A stretch of DNA of 64,000 bases from DASXZH01 sp036502005 (GTDB lineage Bacteria > Armatimonadota > Fimbriimonadia > Fimbriimonadales > Fimbriimonadaceae), in the NCBI GenBank assembly GCA_036502005.1, contig DASXZH010000037.1, forward strand, positions 40,761-104,760. The letters are read 5' to 3'. A program made the position numbers and the translations under genes. Position 1 is the stretch's first letter. Each line of letters starts with the position of its first letter. The notes beneath the pieces are model-generated. The model had not been told where the DNA came from. It saw only the letters and a list, made by a program, of their open reading frames with translations, and did no database searches. Positions 54,295 through 62,744 of this stretch are shown one piece after another.

Positions 54295-55551
54295 ATGGCA
54301 ACGGTCAAAGGGGACAGTGCAACTTGGAAGGGGTTTGTCGCGGCATGGCTTGGGTGGTGCTTCGACGGCATGGATGGCTATCTTTATGCCTTAGTCGCGC
54401 TGCCATTTGTAACCGAGCTCGTTGGTAGCTCACAGGCAGCAAAACAACCGGCGGCATGGGTACAGGCCGCGTTTCTTTTTGGATGGGCCATTGGCGGGGC
54501 ACTTTTTGGGCGGCTTGGCGACAAGATCGGCCGAGCCAAAACGCTGAACTTAACCATCCTCACCTTTGCCCTATTTACCGGTCTCTCCACCTTTTCCACT
54601 TCATGGCAAATGCTCATGGTGTTTCGGTTCATTTCTGCGCTTGGCATCGGCGGAGAATGGGCGGCTGGGTCGGCGCTCGTCAGCGAAACTTTGCATCCAA
54701 AGCATCGAACCTGGGCCAGCGCGACTTTGCAGACGGGCTTTCAATTCGGCATGATCGCAGCGGCGCTCGCCGTCGGCTTTTTCAGCCACTTCGATGTCCG
54801 CTATGTCTTCCTAATCGGCGTTATTCCGGCGCTTCTCACGCTTTGGATCCGGTTTGCGGTCCCTGAACCTCCAGCCTGGCGGGAGGAACGCCAAACCAGG
54901 CAGATGCCAAAGATCTCCGATCTGTTTGCACCCTCCCTTATCAAGGTCACGCTTTTAACTCTTGGACTGGCAGGCATTTGCCTCACCACCGTCTGGGCTT
55001 TTCTTTTCTTTAACGTTCAAATCCTAACCGCCCTGCCTGAAGTGAAGGCTCTGGCAGGGCCCGACCAAAAGACGCTCCTCCGGAACGTAACTATCGAGTT
55101 CTGTCTCTGGAACGTCGCCGGCAACTTCGTTGCCGGATATGTGGCCAAGCTCTTAGGTTTTCGGAAGGCATTTGCGCTGTACATGGCCGCTTCCGCTGCG
55201 ATCTTTTTGTTGGTGTTCAACCACCCGTTCACGTTGAGTTCGGCCCGTTTGTGGTTTGACCTGTATATGTTCTTCGGCTCTGCCATTTTCGGCATTTTCC
55301 CGCTCTACGTGCCTCTTCTTTTCCCCACTCTTCTGCGCACCACAGGCGCGGGCTTTTGTTACAACTTTGGGCGCATGGTAGCCGGAGTCGGGACTCTGGC
55401 GGGAGGCTGGATCACGGCTAAAGCCGGCGGCCCTGCAACGGCTATATGGTGGGTTGGATTTCTCTACATTCCGGGGGTTGTGCTTGCGTTTTTCATGCCG
55501 GAGATCAGGGCCGAACCTGCCGTACCAGAAACTGAGTTGGCGGCAAGTTAG
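54295..55551 (+). CDS. MFS transporter, aromatic/sugar-acid:H+ symporter type
   Basis: 418 residues with 12 predicted helices. FDGMDGYLYALVALPFV, then FGRLGDKIGRAKTL (the A-motif loop), and GGEWAAGSALVSETLHPKHR are typical of the aromatic-acid/sialic-acid MFS group. Substrate cannot be decided. It begins seven bases after recG; no functional link is obvious. Confidence 0.88.
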   Translation: MATVKGDSATWKGFVAAWLGWCFDGMDGYLYALVALPFVTELVGSSQAAKQPAAWVQAAFLFGWAIGGALFGRLGDKIGRAKTLNLTILTFALFTGLSTFSTSWQMLMVFRFISALGIGGEWAAGSALVSETLHPKHRTWASATLQTGFQFGMIAAALAVGFFSHFDVRYVFLIGVIPALLTLWIRFAVPEPPAWREERQTRQMPKISDLFAPSLIKVTLLTLGLAGICLTTVWAFLFFNVQILTALPEVKALAGPDQKTLLRNVTIEFCLWNVAGNFVAGYVAKLLGFRKAFALYMAASAAIFLLVFNHPFTLSSARLWFDLYMFFGSAIFGIFPLYVPLLFPTLLRTTGAGFCYNFGRMVAGVGTLAGGWITAKAGGPATAIWWVGFLYIPGVVLAFFMPEIRAEPAVPETELAAS

Positions 55552-55990
55552 CAACGAGTCGCGAGGTGGTTGTTGATGGAAGCAAGGACCCTTTGGGAGT
55601 GCGGTGGCCTGTACGCCGCTTAAATTATGGCGACTTGTCGCCGGGCGAGTGAAAAGACGCTACCGGGGCAGATTCATAACCGAGCCACGAAGGAAGGGTT
55701 TGAAGTTGCCCTAAAGTGACGCGCGAACCATATGGAATTTAAAATAACGCTTCCGCCCGGTTCAAATAGCGAGTCCCCGAGCGTTGTCCGAGCGAAGCGA
55801 GGAACGAAGCGCACACCCCTAACTCGCAAGTCGGCAAACCGAAGTCGTGCCACGGAGTGGGCACGTCGAAGGTTTGTCGATTTGCCCCGCTCAAACTATT
55901 GCCCTACAACGGCGAACAACCCACATCTCCATCCTTTGCGAGCTTTGCGTGACACTCCGAAACTGCCCGCCACCAATCCACAGGTAACTT
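55552..55990. other. 439-base gap before the ATP synthase genes
   Basis: No gene is supported. Several hairpins are visible, including perfect GGCGAC/GTCGCC at about 55628-55641 and GTGCC...GGGCAC at about 55849. Near the end, CTTTGCGAGCTTTGCGTGA belongs to a small family also seen near 35337 and 43980. The ATP synthase promoter probably lies here, but I cannot pick it out. Confidence 0.45.
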
Positions 55991-56380
55991 ATGCACATGC
56001 CCGACGACGAGCAGAAAGAACCGGAAGAAGACGAGTTCGAGAGACGCTTCCGAGAAATAGAGGAAAAAACGGCCAGCATTCGTCAAAAGGCAACCGCGCC
56101 CGACGTGCCGCACATAACGGTGCCCGAACGGAAGACCACCGAAGAGAAACTCGCGGTAAAACCAAAATCAACAAACCCTCCTCACGTCCAAAAAGGGCTT
56201 GGAATCGCCTTTGCAATCGGCTATTCTTTTGTGGGTCCGCTCCTTGCCGGAATACTCATTGGAACCCTCCTGGACGGAAAACCGGGCGGCAAATACACGC
56301 TTATCGGCATCCTTGTTGGAACGGTAATGGCCTTTGTGCTGCTCATCCGCCTTGTAAATAAGCTAAATCAGGACGATTGA
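55991..56380 (+). CDS. atpZ: AtpZ/AtpI-like accessory protein
   Basis: 129 residues. Acidic N-terminal helix (EPEEDEFERRFREIEE), linker, then two membrane helices (GIAFAIGYSFVGPLLAGILI and TLIGILVGTVMAFVLLIRLV). The PF09527-type layout typically precedes atp operons and may aid assembly or Mg/Ca import. Start at 55991 or 55997. Confidence 0.85.
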   Translation: MHMPDDEQKEPEEDEFERRFREIEEKTASIRQKATAPDVPHITVPERKTTEEKLAVKPKSTNPPHVQKGLGIAFAIGYSFVGPLLAGILIGTLLDGKPGGKYTLIGILVGTVMAFVLLIRLVNKLNQDD

Positions 56381-56387
56381 AAATCAA

Positions 56388-56774
56388 TTGGCGAACGATC
56401 CGATCCGATTCACCCTCCGCGTCGTGCCTCCCGTGGCTGCGATTGGAGCGGTTTTCGTCTACTTCAGATTTGGTCTAAAGGATTTCGAGGGGTTCGTGAC
56501 CGGTGCCGCACTTTCACTTGTGTCGTTATGGGTTGGCCGTCTTGCGGTAAAAAGAACGGTACACCGTAAAAATACGAAGTTCTTTGCAATCTCAGCCTTG
56601 CAAGGCCTTCTCTTATTAAAGCTGCCGATTCTCGTCCTTGCCGTACTTTTCGTAAATTCGCTCGGGCGCGGCCCGGTCATCTGTTTTCTTTTCGGTTATC
56701 CTTTGGTATACTTAGGCCTCATTGTGGGGGCGATCATCAGATCAGCCCCCTCTACTTATGATGAGGTTCCCTGA
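56388..56774 (+). CDS. atpI: AtpI-like ATP synthase membrane protein
   Basis: 128 residues from TTG at 56388. Four predicted helices, including PPVAAIGAVFVYFRFGL and ALQGLLLLKLPILVLAVLFV, as in the ATP synthase I family of c-ring assembly factors. It starts seven bases after atpZ and ends where atpB begins. Confidence 0.75.
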   Translation: MANDPIRFTLRVVPPVAAIGAVFVYFRFGLKDFEGFVTGAALSLVSLWVGRLAVKRTVHRKNTKFFAISALQGLLLLKLPILVLAVLFVNSLGRGPVICFLFGYPLVYLGLIVGAIIRSAPSTYDEVP

Positions 56775-57524
56775 TTGATCGGAAATTGGCTTTTATTAGC
56801 GGATGAGGCAAGTGGCGAAGGCCTATGGTGGACGCCACTTATATGGACCGTCCTAGTTTTCGCGCTCATCCTTATCCTCGGCAGAGTCGCTCTTAGCCAT
56901 GCTCGAGAAAAGCTGACCCGCAATCCCCTCACCCTCATGGCCGAGCACCTTTATCTTTGGATAGAGAGCATGTGCCTCAACGTGATTGGTCCCCACGGCC
57001 GTAAATACATTCCGTTTGTCGTAACCATCTACCTCATCGTTCTCTTTTCCAATCTATTTGGCTTGGTGGGCTTAGTCGCCCCAACCGGTTTCTTTGGAGT
57101 CACCTTTGGCCTGGCCGTGGTGGTTGTTATTTACGTTCAAGAGGAAGGCATTCGCGCGAACGGGCCCATCGGGTACGTCAAACACTTTTTTGGGCCACCC
57201 CTTGGCTCTTGGGCTCTTCTTCCAATCAGCTTTTTGCTTTTCTTTATCGAAGTAATTTCCGAAGCGGCCAAGATGCTGTCGCTTTCTCTGCGATTGCAGG
57301 GAAATATCCATGGCGAGCACCAGGTTGGAACAACCCTTGGCAGCCTGCTCCATTTTGGAAACTTCAGCGTTCCGCTTCAAACAATTTTAGTGCCTTTAGG
57401 AGTCTTCGTTTGTCTCGTTCAGGCACTTGTTTTCACAATGTTAACCTGCGTGTACCTTGGCATGATGACCCACCACGAAGAGGATGAATCTCATAGTGAG
57501 GGGCATTTGGCGGAGGCACACTAG
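56775..57524 (+). CDS. atpB: F-type ATP synthase subunit a
   Basis: 249 residues from TTG. Helix-rich with the essential Arg in LSLSLRLQGNIHGEH, the ion-channel helix. The late YLIVLFSNLFGLVGLVAPTGF and FLLFFIEVISEA are typical. It forms the proton half-channels against the c-ring. No gap to atpI; atpE follows 35 bases later with an AGGAGG site. Confidence 0.95.
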   Translation: MIGNWLLLADEASGEGLWWTPLIWTVLVFALILILGRVALSHAREKLTRNPLTLMAEHLYLWIESMCLNVIGPHGRKYIPFVVTIYLIVLFSNLFGLVGLVAPTGFFGVTFGLAVVVVIYVQEEGIRANGPIGYVKHFFGPPLGSWALLPISFLLFFIEVISEAAKMLSLSLRLQGNIHGEHQVGTTLGSLLHFGNFSVPLQTILVPLGVFVCLVQALVFTMLTCVYLGMMTHHEEDESHSEGHLAEAH

Positions 57525-57559
57525 GTGAACAGCTTCAGACTAGGAGGATACGTAAACTT

Positions 57560-57868
57560 ATGATGGCATTGTATGGAATTGCCTTGGCAGTGGGCCTTGG
57601 CATTGGACTTGCAGTTCTCGGCGCTTCAATCGGTCAGGGTTTGGCCGCTAATGGTGCGATGAATGGTATGTCTCGGCAACCCGAGATCGCCGGTAAAATT
57701 CAGACTGGTATGATCATCGCGCTCGCATTCGTCGAGTCGCTCGTTATCTTTACCCTCGTTCTTTGCTTCCAACTTCTTGGAAAGCTTCCGGATACGAGCA
57801 AGCTAACCGCCGATCAGATCGCTGGCAGCGGCACCACCGTTTCCGCACCGGCAACCACTGCTCACTAA
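57560..57868 (+). CDS. atpE: F-type ATP synthase subunit c
   Basis: 102 residues. Two helices: GIGLAVLGASIGQGLAANGAM and MIIALAFVESLVIFTLVLC. The ion-carrying Glu is in FVESLVIF. Gln is present in GQG and Ser follows the Glu, but a Phe replaces the Tyr used in Na+ c-rings, so ion choice is not settled. A C-terminal tail of about 25 residues (KLPDTSKLTADQIAGSG) is unusual. Confidence 0.93.
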   Translation: MMALYGIALAVGLGIGLAVLGASIGQGLAANGAMNGMSRQPEIAGKIQTGMIIALAFVESLVIFTLVLCFQLLGKLPDTSKLTADQIAGSGTTVSAPATTAH

Positions 57869-57909
57869 TTCGTATAGGAGAGGATTCAACCCGCCTTGGG
57901 GATAGAAAT

Positions 57910-58494
57910 ATGCGTTGGATAATCGCAATTGTAATAACTGCCGTTCTTTGGGGCCTGTCGGCGACGCCGTTCATCGACCAAGCCAACCAGGTTCTCATTC
58001 TGCAGCAGCTTGGCCTTAACTTGAAAACGGCGCTCGTACAAATGGGCGCAGTCGTGCTCATGTTCCCTTTTGTCGACCAGTTCTTCCTGGCCCCGTTACG
58101 GGAAGCCATGTATGAACGAACACAAAAGATCGAGGAGACCTATACAGAAATAGAAACTCTCCGAGATCAGATGGCTCAGGTAAAGGTTGACTACGAAAAG
58201 AGGCTAGAGCAGACCGAAGCTGAGGCCCGCGAACAAATCCAGTCGCAGATCAAGGAAGCTCAAGAGCTTCGAACCCAGCTCATGCACGAGGCTGCCGCAA
58301 AGGCAGAAGAGTTAGTTCGGCGAGCTCAGGACGAGATCGAAAACGAAAAGAAGAAGGTTATCGGAGAGCTCCGGCTCGAAGTGGTTAACCTGACCCTTTC
58401 CGCGACCGAGAAGATCCTGGGCGAGAACATGAACAGCGAGCGGAACCGCAAGCTGGTTGAAGACTTCATCAATACGGTGGAGGCGCCCGCCTAA
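57910..58494 (+). CDS. atpF: F-type ATP synthase subunit b
   Basis: 194 residues from ATG at 57910. Membrane helix at the N-terminus then a long charged coiled coil (EETYTEIETLRDQMAQVKVD and onwards). It forms the peripheral stalk. The C-terminal GELRLEVVNLTLSATEKILGEN motif fits subunit b/delta contact. atpH starts directly after its stop (TAAATG). Confidence 0.93.
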   Translation: MRWIIAIVITAVLWGLSATPFIDQANQVLILQQLGLNLKTALVQMGAVVLMFPFVDQFFLAPLREAMYERTQKIEETYTEIETLRDQMAQVKVDYEKRLEQTEAEAREQIQSQIKEAQELRTQLMHEAAAKAEELVRRAQDEIENEKKKVIGELRLEVVNLTLSATEKILGENMNSERNRKLVEDFINTVEAPA

Positions 58495-59043
58495 ATGCAA
58501 GACCACCGAGTTGCGAAGAGATATGCGAAGGCGCTTTTTAACGAGGCGCAAAAGAGCGATATGGTCGCCGCCGTTGAGGCCGACCTGAACGCAATATCGA
58601 ATCTCAGCACCGGCGAGGGCCAATTCAAGGACTTCATTTTCAGCCCACATGTGGCGCGCGAAGAGAAATCCAAGATCGCGGAAAGGCTCTTTTCGGACCG
58701 AATCACTGCCCTCACCATGCAGTTCATTCGGATCGTCATCGAGAAGCGCCGAGAGGCCGAGATCGCGCTCATCCACGAAGAGTATGTGAACCTGCGGCGA
58801 GAGCACGGCAACGTGATCTACGCGGAAGTGATTTCCGCCGAAGCGCTGGACGATAAGCAGAGAGACGCGCTGGAAAAGAAGCTGAAAAGCCTTACCGGCA
58901 AGCATATTGAAGCCGCCTACGATGTAGACCCGAAGCTAGTTGGCGGACTGAAGATCGTCTACGGGAACTACGTTCTTGATGGCACGGTTAAAGGAACCTT
59001 GCGTAGGCTTGAAGACAAGCTGAAGCAGGACTTGTTTAAATAA
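58495..59043 (+). CDS. atpH: F-type ATP synthase subunit delta
   Basis: 182 residues. RVAKRYAKALFNEAQ at the start and VGGLKIVYGNYVLDGTVKGTLRRLEDKLKQ at the end are the delta signature. It ties the stalk to the alpha/beta head. Confidence 0.93.
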   Translation: MQDHRVAKRYAKALFNEAQKSDMVAAVEADLNAISNLSTGEGQFKDFIFSPHVAREEKSKIAERLFSDRITALTMQFIRIVIEKRREAEIALIHEEYVNLRREHGNVIYAEVISAEALDDKQRDALEKKLKSLTGKHIEAAYDVDPKLVGGLKIVYGNYVLDGTVKGTLRRLEDKLKQDLFK

Positions 59044-59093
59044 TAAGTGGGAGCTCACCCTGGAAAAGCGATTTTTGAACAGAAGATAAAGCA

Positions 59094-60620
59094 ATGGCAA
59101 TAAGACCCGAAGAGATCACAGACATCCTCCAGAAAGAGCTCCAGAAGTTCGACCGCAAAGTCGACGTTGAGCAAGTTGGCACAGTCTTGCAGGTTGGAGA
59201 CGGCATCGCCCGCGTTTACGGCCTCCCTGAGTGCCAGATGGGCGAGTTGCTGGAGTTCCCCGGCGGAGTTTTTGGCATGGCCCTCAACCTTGAAGAGGAC
59301 AGCATCGGCGCCGTTATCATCGGCGACGACACCAAGATCCGCGAAGGCGACAACGTCAAGCAAACCGGCCGTATTATCGAAATCCCGGTTGGTAAAGGAA
59401 TGCTCGGCCGTGTTGTAAACGGTCTCGGCCAGCCTATTGATAACAAGGGACCGATCGTAAGCGACGAGTCTCGCCGACTTGAAGCCCACGCCCCCGGCGT
59501 TGTGGACCGACAGCCCGTTAAGGAACCCCTACAGACCGGTATTAAGGCTATCGACGCGATGATCCCGATTGGCCGCGGCCAACGAGAGCTCGTTATTGGC
59601 GACCGCCAAACGGGTAAGTCTTCGATCTGTATCGACACGATTTTGAACCAGAAGTACACGCACGACCCCGGCGAGAGCCCCGTCTACTGCATCTATGTGG
59701 CTATCGGCCAAAAGATGTCGAACGTGGCCCGCGTGGTGCAAACCCTTACCGATCACGGCGCTATGGAGTACACCACCGTCGTTGTTGCCAGCGCTTCGGA
59801 TTCAAACGCTATGCAGTACCTGGCCCCGTTTGCCGGTGCCACGATCGGCGAGTATTACAGGGACAACAAGCAGCATGGCTTGGTCATCTACGATGACCTT
59901 TCCAAGCACGCCGTTGCCTACCGAGCAGTTTCGCTTCTGCTTCGCCGCCCGCCAGGACGAGAAGCGTATCCTGGAGACGTTTTCTACCTGCACAGCCGCT
60001 TGCTGGAGCGAGCTGCGAAGGTTAGCAATGAGCTTGGCGCAGGTTCCTTAACCGCTCTGCCCATTATCGAGACCCAGGCTGGAGACGTTTCCGCGTACAT
60101 TCCAACCAACGTTATCTCGATCACGGACGGTCAAATCTACCTTGAGCCAGACCTCTTCTTCGCCGGCGTCCGCCCCGCTATCAACGTGGGCATCTCGGTT
60201 AGCCGCGTAGGTGGTAACGCCCAGATCAAGGCTATGAAGCAGGTTGCCGGTAGGTTGAAGCTTGAGATGGCCCAATACCGCGACGTTCAAGCGTTCAGCC
60301 AGTTCGCAAGCGACCTGGATAAAGCGACCCAAATGCAGCTTATTCGAGGCCAGCGCCTTACCGAGCTTCTGAAGCAGGACCTTGCAACCCCTTACGATGT
60401 TGTCGACCAAATCTTGATCATCTTCGCTGGAACTTCGGGCGTTGTGGACGAGATCCCGAACAACAAGGTCGCCGAGTTTGAAAAGGGAATCTTGAAGTTC
60501 ATTAAGGATAAGTATCCGGACGCGGTTGAGAGCATCCGAACTAACAAAGAAATCAAAAAGGACGTTGAAGAGACGCTTAAGAAGGCGTACACGGAGTTTG
60601 CTTCTAGCTTCACTAAGTGA
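59094..60620 (+). CDS. atpA: F-type ATP synthase subunit alpha
   Basis: 508 residues. P-loop GDRQTGKSS, IDAMIPIGRGQRELVIG, and VGGNAQIKAMKQVAG; the alpha-type regulatory nucleotide site. Nothing is missing. The atpG gene follows 146 bases later after heptamer repeats. Confidence 0.97.
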   Translation: MAIRPEEITDILQKELQKFDRKVDVEQVGTVLQVGDGIARVYGLPECQMGELLEFPGGVFGMALNLEEDSIGAVIIGDDTKIREGDNVKQTGRIIEIPVGKGMLGRVVNGLGQPIDNKGPIVSDESRRLEAHAPGVVDRQPVKEPLQTGIKAIDAMIPIGRGQRELVIGDRQTGKSSICIDTILNQKYTHDPGESPVYCIYVAIGQKMSNVARVVQTLTDHGAMEYTTVVVASASDSNAMQYLAPFAGATIGEYYRDNKQHGLVIYDDLSKHAVAYRAVSLLLRRPPGREAYPGDVFYLHSRLLERAAKVSNELGAGSLTALPIIETQAGDVSAYIPTNVISITDGQIYLEPDLFFAGVRPAINVGISVSRVGGNAQIKAMKQVAGRLKLEMAQYRDVQAFSQFASDLDKATQMQLIRGQRLTELLKQDLATPYDVVDQILIIFAGTSGVVDEIPNNKVAEFEKGILKFIKDKYPDAVESIRTNKEIKKDVEETLKKAYTEFASSFTK

Positions 60621-60625
60621 ACCTA

Positions 60626-60753
60626 GTCGAAAGTCGAATGTCGAATGTCGAAAGCCGGATCATGAAAAAAGCAACTTTAACAATCCAAAAAGACTCTGGC
60701 TCTCGCTTATCCGCATTTCCGTCTTTAGACTTTCGACTTTCGACTTTCGACTT
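60626..60753. repeat. GTCGAAN heptamer inverted array, copy 4 (inside the atp operon)
   Basis: Four forward units (60626-60653) and about three to four complementary units (about 60728-60753), separated by 74 bases, between atpA and atpG. Pairing would form a hairpin in the transcript. Confidence 0.9.
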
Positions 60754-60766
60754 CATCCCCTAACAA

Positions 60767-61642
60767 ATGGCCAACCTTAAACAGATCCGCCTTCGAATAA
60801 GAACTGCGAAGAACATCCAGCAGATCACGCGTGCGATGAAGCTCGTCGCTGCCGCTCGCCTTAAGAAGGCGACAGACCGCGTTATGGAAGCTCGATCCTA
60901 CAGCGAAAAGCTGCGAGAATTGATGCTGAACCTTTCTTCGGCAGGCGAGTTGCCACAGCATCCGCTGATGGATAAGCGCCCGGTTCAGAAGGTTTTGTTT
61001 ATCCTCCTTACTGCCGACCGTGGCTTGGCCGGCTCCTACAACACCAACCTTATCCGCCGCGCCGGTGAGTTTATTCAGGCTCAAACAGTGCCCGTGAGCA
61101 TGGTCGGGGTTGGAAAGAAAGGCACCGGTTTTTACGGCAAACGCGGCGTTCAGATTATTGAGACGATTCCTGTTCAAGGCACCGGCGCACGCCTGGAAGA
61201 CGCCCAACACATTAAAGACCTAGCTCAAGGAATGTATGAGCGGGGCGAAGTCGATGCCGTGTTTATTGAATACAGCAAGTTCTACTCGCCCATCCGCCAG
61301 ATCCCACAGATCGTTCAGCTTCTGCCGATCGAGCCTCCGACTTCGGAGGCAGGAGAACAAGGCGCGATCGCGGGTGAGCGGACCAATTTTGCATTCGAGC
61401 CGAACCCGGCCGAGCTCTTGAACACGCTCCTTCCCCGCTACTTCTTAACCCTGATTTGGCAGGCCCTGCTTGAGGCCACTGCCAGCGAGCATGGCGCACG
61501 AATGAGCGCTATGACAAGCGCAACCGACAACGCAGGAAAGATGATTCAAAATCTAACGCTCAAGGCAAACCGAGAGCGCCAATCGACGATCACCACCCAG
61601 ATCCTAGAAGTTGTGTCTGGTGCCGAAGCGCTTAGAGCTTAA
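60767..61642 (+). CDS. atpG: F-type ATP synthase subunit gamma
   Basis: 291 residues. N-terminal helix (RLRIRTAKNIQQITRAMKLVAAARLKK), DRGLAGSYNTNLIRRA, and C-terminal SEHGARMSAMTSATDNAGKMIQNL. It forms the rotating central stalk. Normally atpD and atpC follow; here the next gene is unrelated and reads the other way. Confidence 0.96.
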   Translation: MANLKQIRLRIRTAKNIQQITRAMKLVAAARLKKATDRVMEARSYSEKLRELMLNLSSAGELPQHPLMDKRPVQKVLFILLTADRGLAGSYNTNLIRRAGEFIQAQTVPVSMVGVGKKGTGFYGKRGVQIIETIPVQGTGARLEDAQHIKDLAQGMYERGEVDAVFIEYSKFYSPIRQIPQIVQLLPIEPPTSEAGEQGAIAGERTNFAFEPNPAELLNTLLPRYFLTLIWQALLEATASEHGARMSAMTSATDNAGKMIQNLTLKANRERQSTITTQILEVVSGAEALRA

Positions 61643-61652
61643 AAGGTAAATA

Positions 61653-61673
61653 GTCGATAGTCGATAGTCGATA
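61653..61673. repeat. GTCGATA heptamer run, copy 5
   Basis: Three perfect GTCGATA units, ten bases after the atpG stop; a variant word of the GTCGAAN family. The rest of the gap to 61781 is C/G-rich repeat-like sequence with no gene. Confidence 0.75.
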
Positions 61674-61781
61674 GTAGGTGTGCGGATCGCAAGGTCTAAG
61701 GCTCCCCCTCATCCTGCTCCCTGGGAGGAGAGGGGGCGGGGGGAGAGGTCGGTCGCTCGCTCACTTCTTACTCGGCTGCTA

Positions 61782-62744
61782 CTACAGAATCCCCTTCGGC
61801 GGCATCATCGTGATCTCGTCCACGCTCCGGTCGGCGGGCATTAAGATCACATCCCTTATGCAATCTGCCACCGCCTCTGCCGAAAGCATGTCTTCCCGAG
61901 TTGGCACAAAGCTCTGATTCGCCCAAATTGCGGTATCCGTGGCCCCTGGCAGCACTGAGGTTAGCCGCAAGCCTTGCTTGCGATATTCGGAGGCCAAACT
62001 CTTGCCAAACATCAGCAGCCCTGCTTTAGAAGCCGAGTAAGCCGCTGCGCCCGCAAAGACGGTCGAGGCCGAAATGCTGAGCACGTTCACGATCTGCCCA
62101 CTCCCCGCTTCCAGCACCCATGGGATAAAAGCTCGGCACGCATAGACTGGCCCAAGCAAGTTGGTTCTTATCTGATCATCAATGCTGGTAACGGACATTG
62201 TCGCGAAATTGCCGAACTCCGCCACTCCCGCCGAGTTGACCAAGACTGGTTCCACGCCGTCGCTGTCCAGCTTTGCAATCCGCACAAACTCCTCGCATTC
62301 TGTGTACTGGGTGATATCGCAGGGCACGCAGATGGTCTTCGCTCCGTTCTTCTCGCATTGGGCCGCGAGTTCTTCTAAAAGCGCCCGCCGCCGGGCGACT
62401 AGGACAAGCTCGCAACCACTCTCGCTTAGGGCGACTGCCGTCGCTCTGCCTATCCCGCTGCTGGCACCACACACGATAACTCTCTTCATCTTAGGACTTA
62501 TCCTTGGCCTTTGCCATTGTTCATCAATTTGACCACTTTGAACCAGCGGACTAAACTTGTTGTAATCAATGATCCTAGCGATAGGCGGCGAAGCCGACGT
62601 GGAGATTACAACCAGATCAAGGCCCATTTCGCACGCAATATCGAGCGCGCGGCTGCTCGCTAGGATTCCCAGTTGCTCGCCATCGGCTCCAATAACGACT
62701 AGCTCGCAAAAGACTAGCGCATCTTCATTCATAAACGGCTTCAA
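61782..62744 (-). CDS. IF3 N-terminal-like domain fused to a short-chain dehydrogenase
   Basis: 320 residues from TTG at 62744 (or ATG at 62732), the TTG overlapping the PTPS stop as TTGA. Residues about 12-66 follow the IF3 N-domain: ELVVIGADGEQLGIL, ALDIACEMGLDLVVIS, then PPIARIIDYNKF. From Met86 a complete SDR begins: VIVCGASSGIGRA, the NSAG loop, catalytic Ser, YSASK. A stand-alone SDR could start at 62489, with AAGGA 12 bases upstream. SDR role could be a pterin reductase (sepiapterin-type), given the neighbour. The IF3 C-domain is absent. Confidence 0.8.
   Translation of the reverse strand: MKPFMNEDALVFCELVVIGADGEQLGILASSRALDIACEMGLDLVVISTSASPPIARIIDYNKFSPLVQSGQIDEQWQRPRISPKMKRVIVCGASSGIGRATAVALSESGCELVLVARRRALLEELAAQCEKNGAKTICVPCDITQYTECEEFVRIAKLDSDGVEPVLVNSAGVAEFGNFATMSVTSIDDQIRTNLLGPVYACRAFIPWVLEAGSGQIVNVLSISASTVFAGAAAYSASKAGLLMFGKSLASEYRKQGLRLTSVLPGATDTAIWANQSFVPTREDMLSAEAVADCIRDVILMPADRSVDEITMMPPKGIL

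Noticed and set aside
55732..56361. 209-residue ORF overlapping atpZ
   Set aside because: Mostly out-of-frame reading of atpZ with Arg-rich composition; the atpZ frame has the membrane helices.
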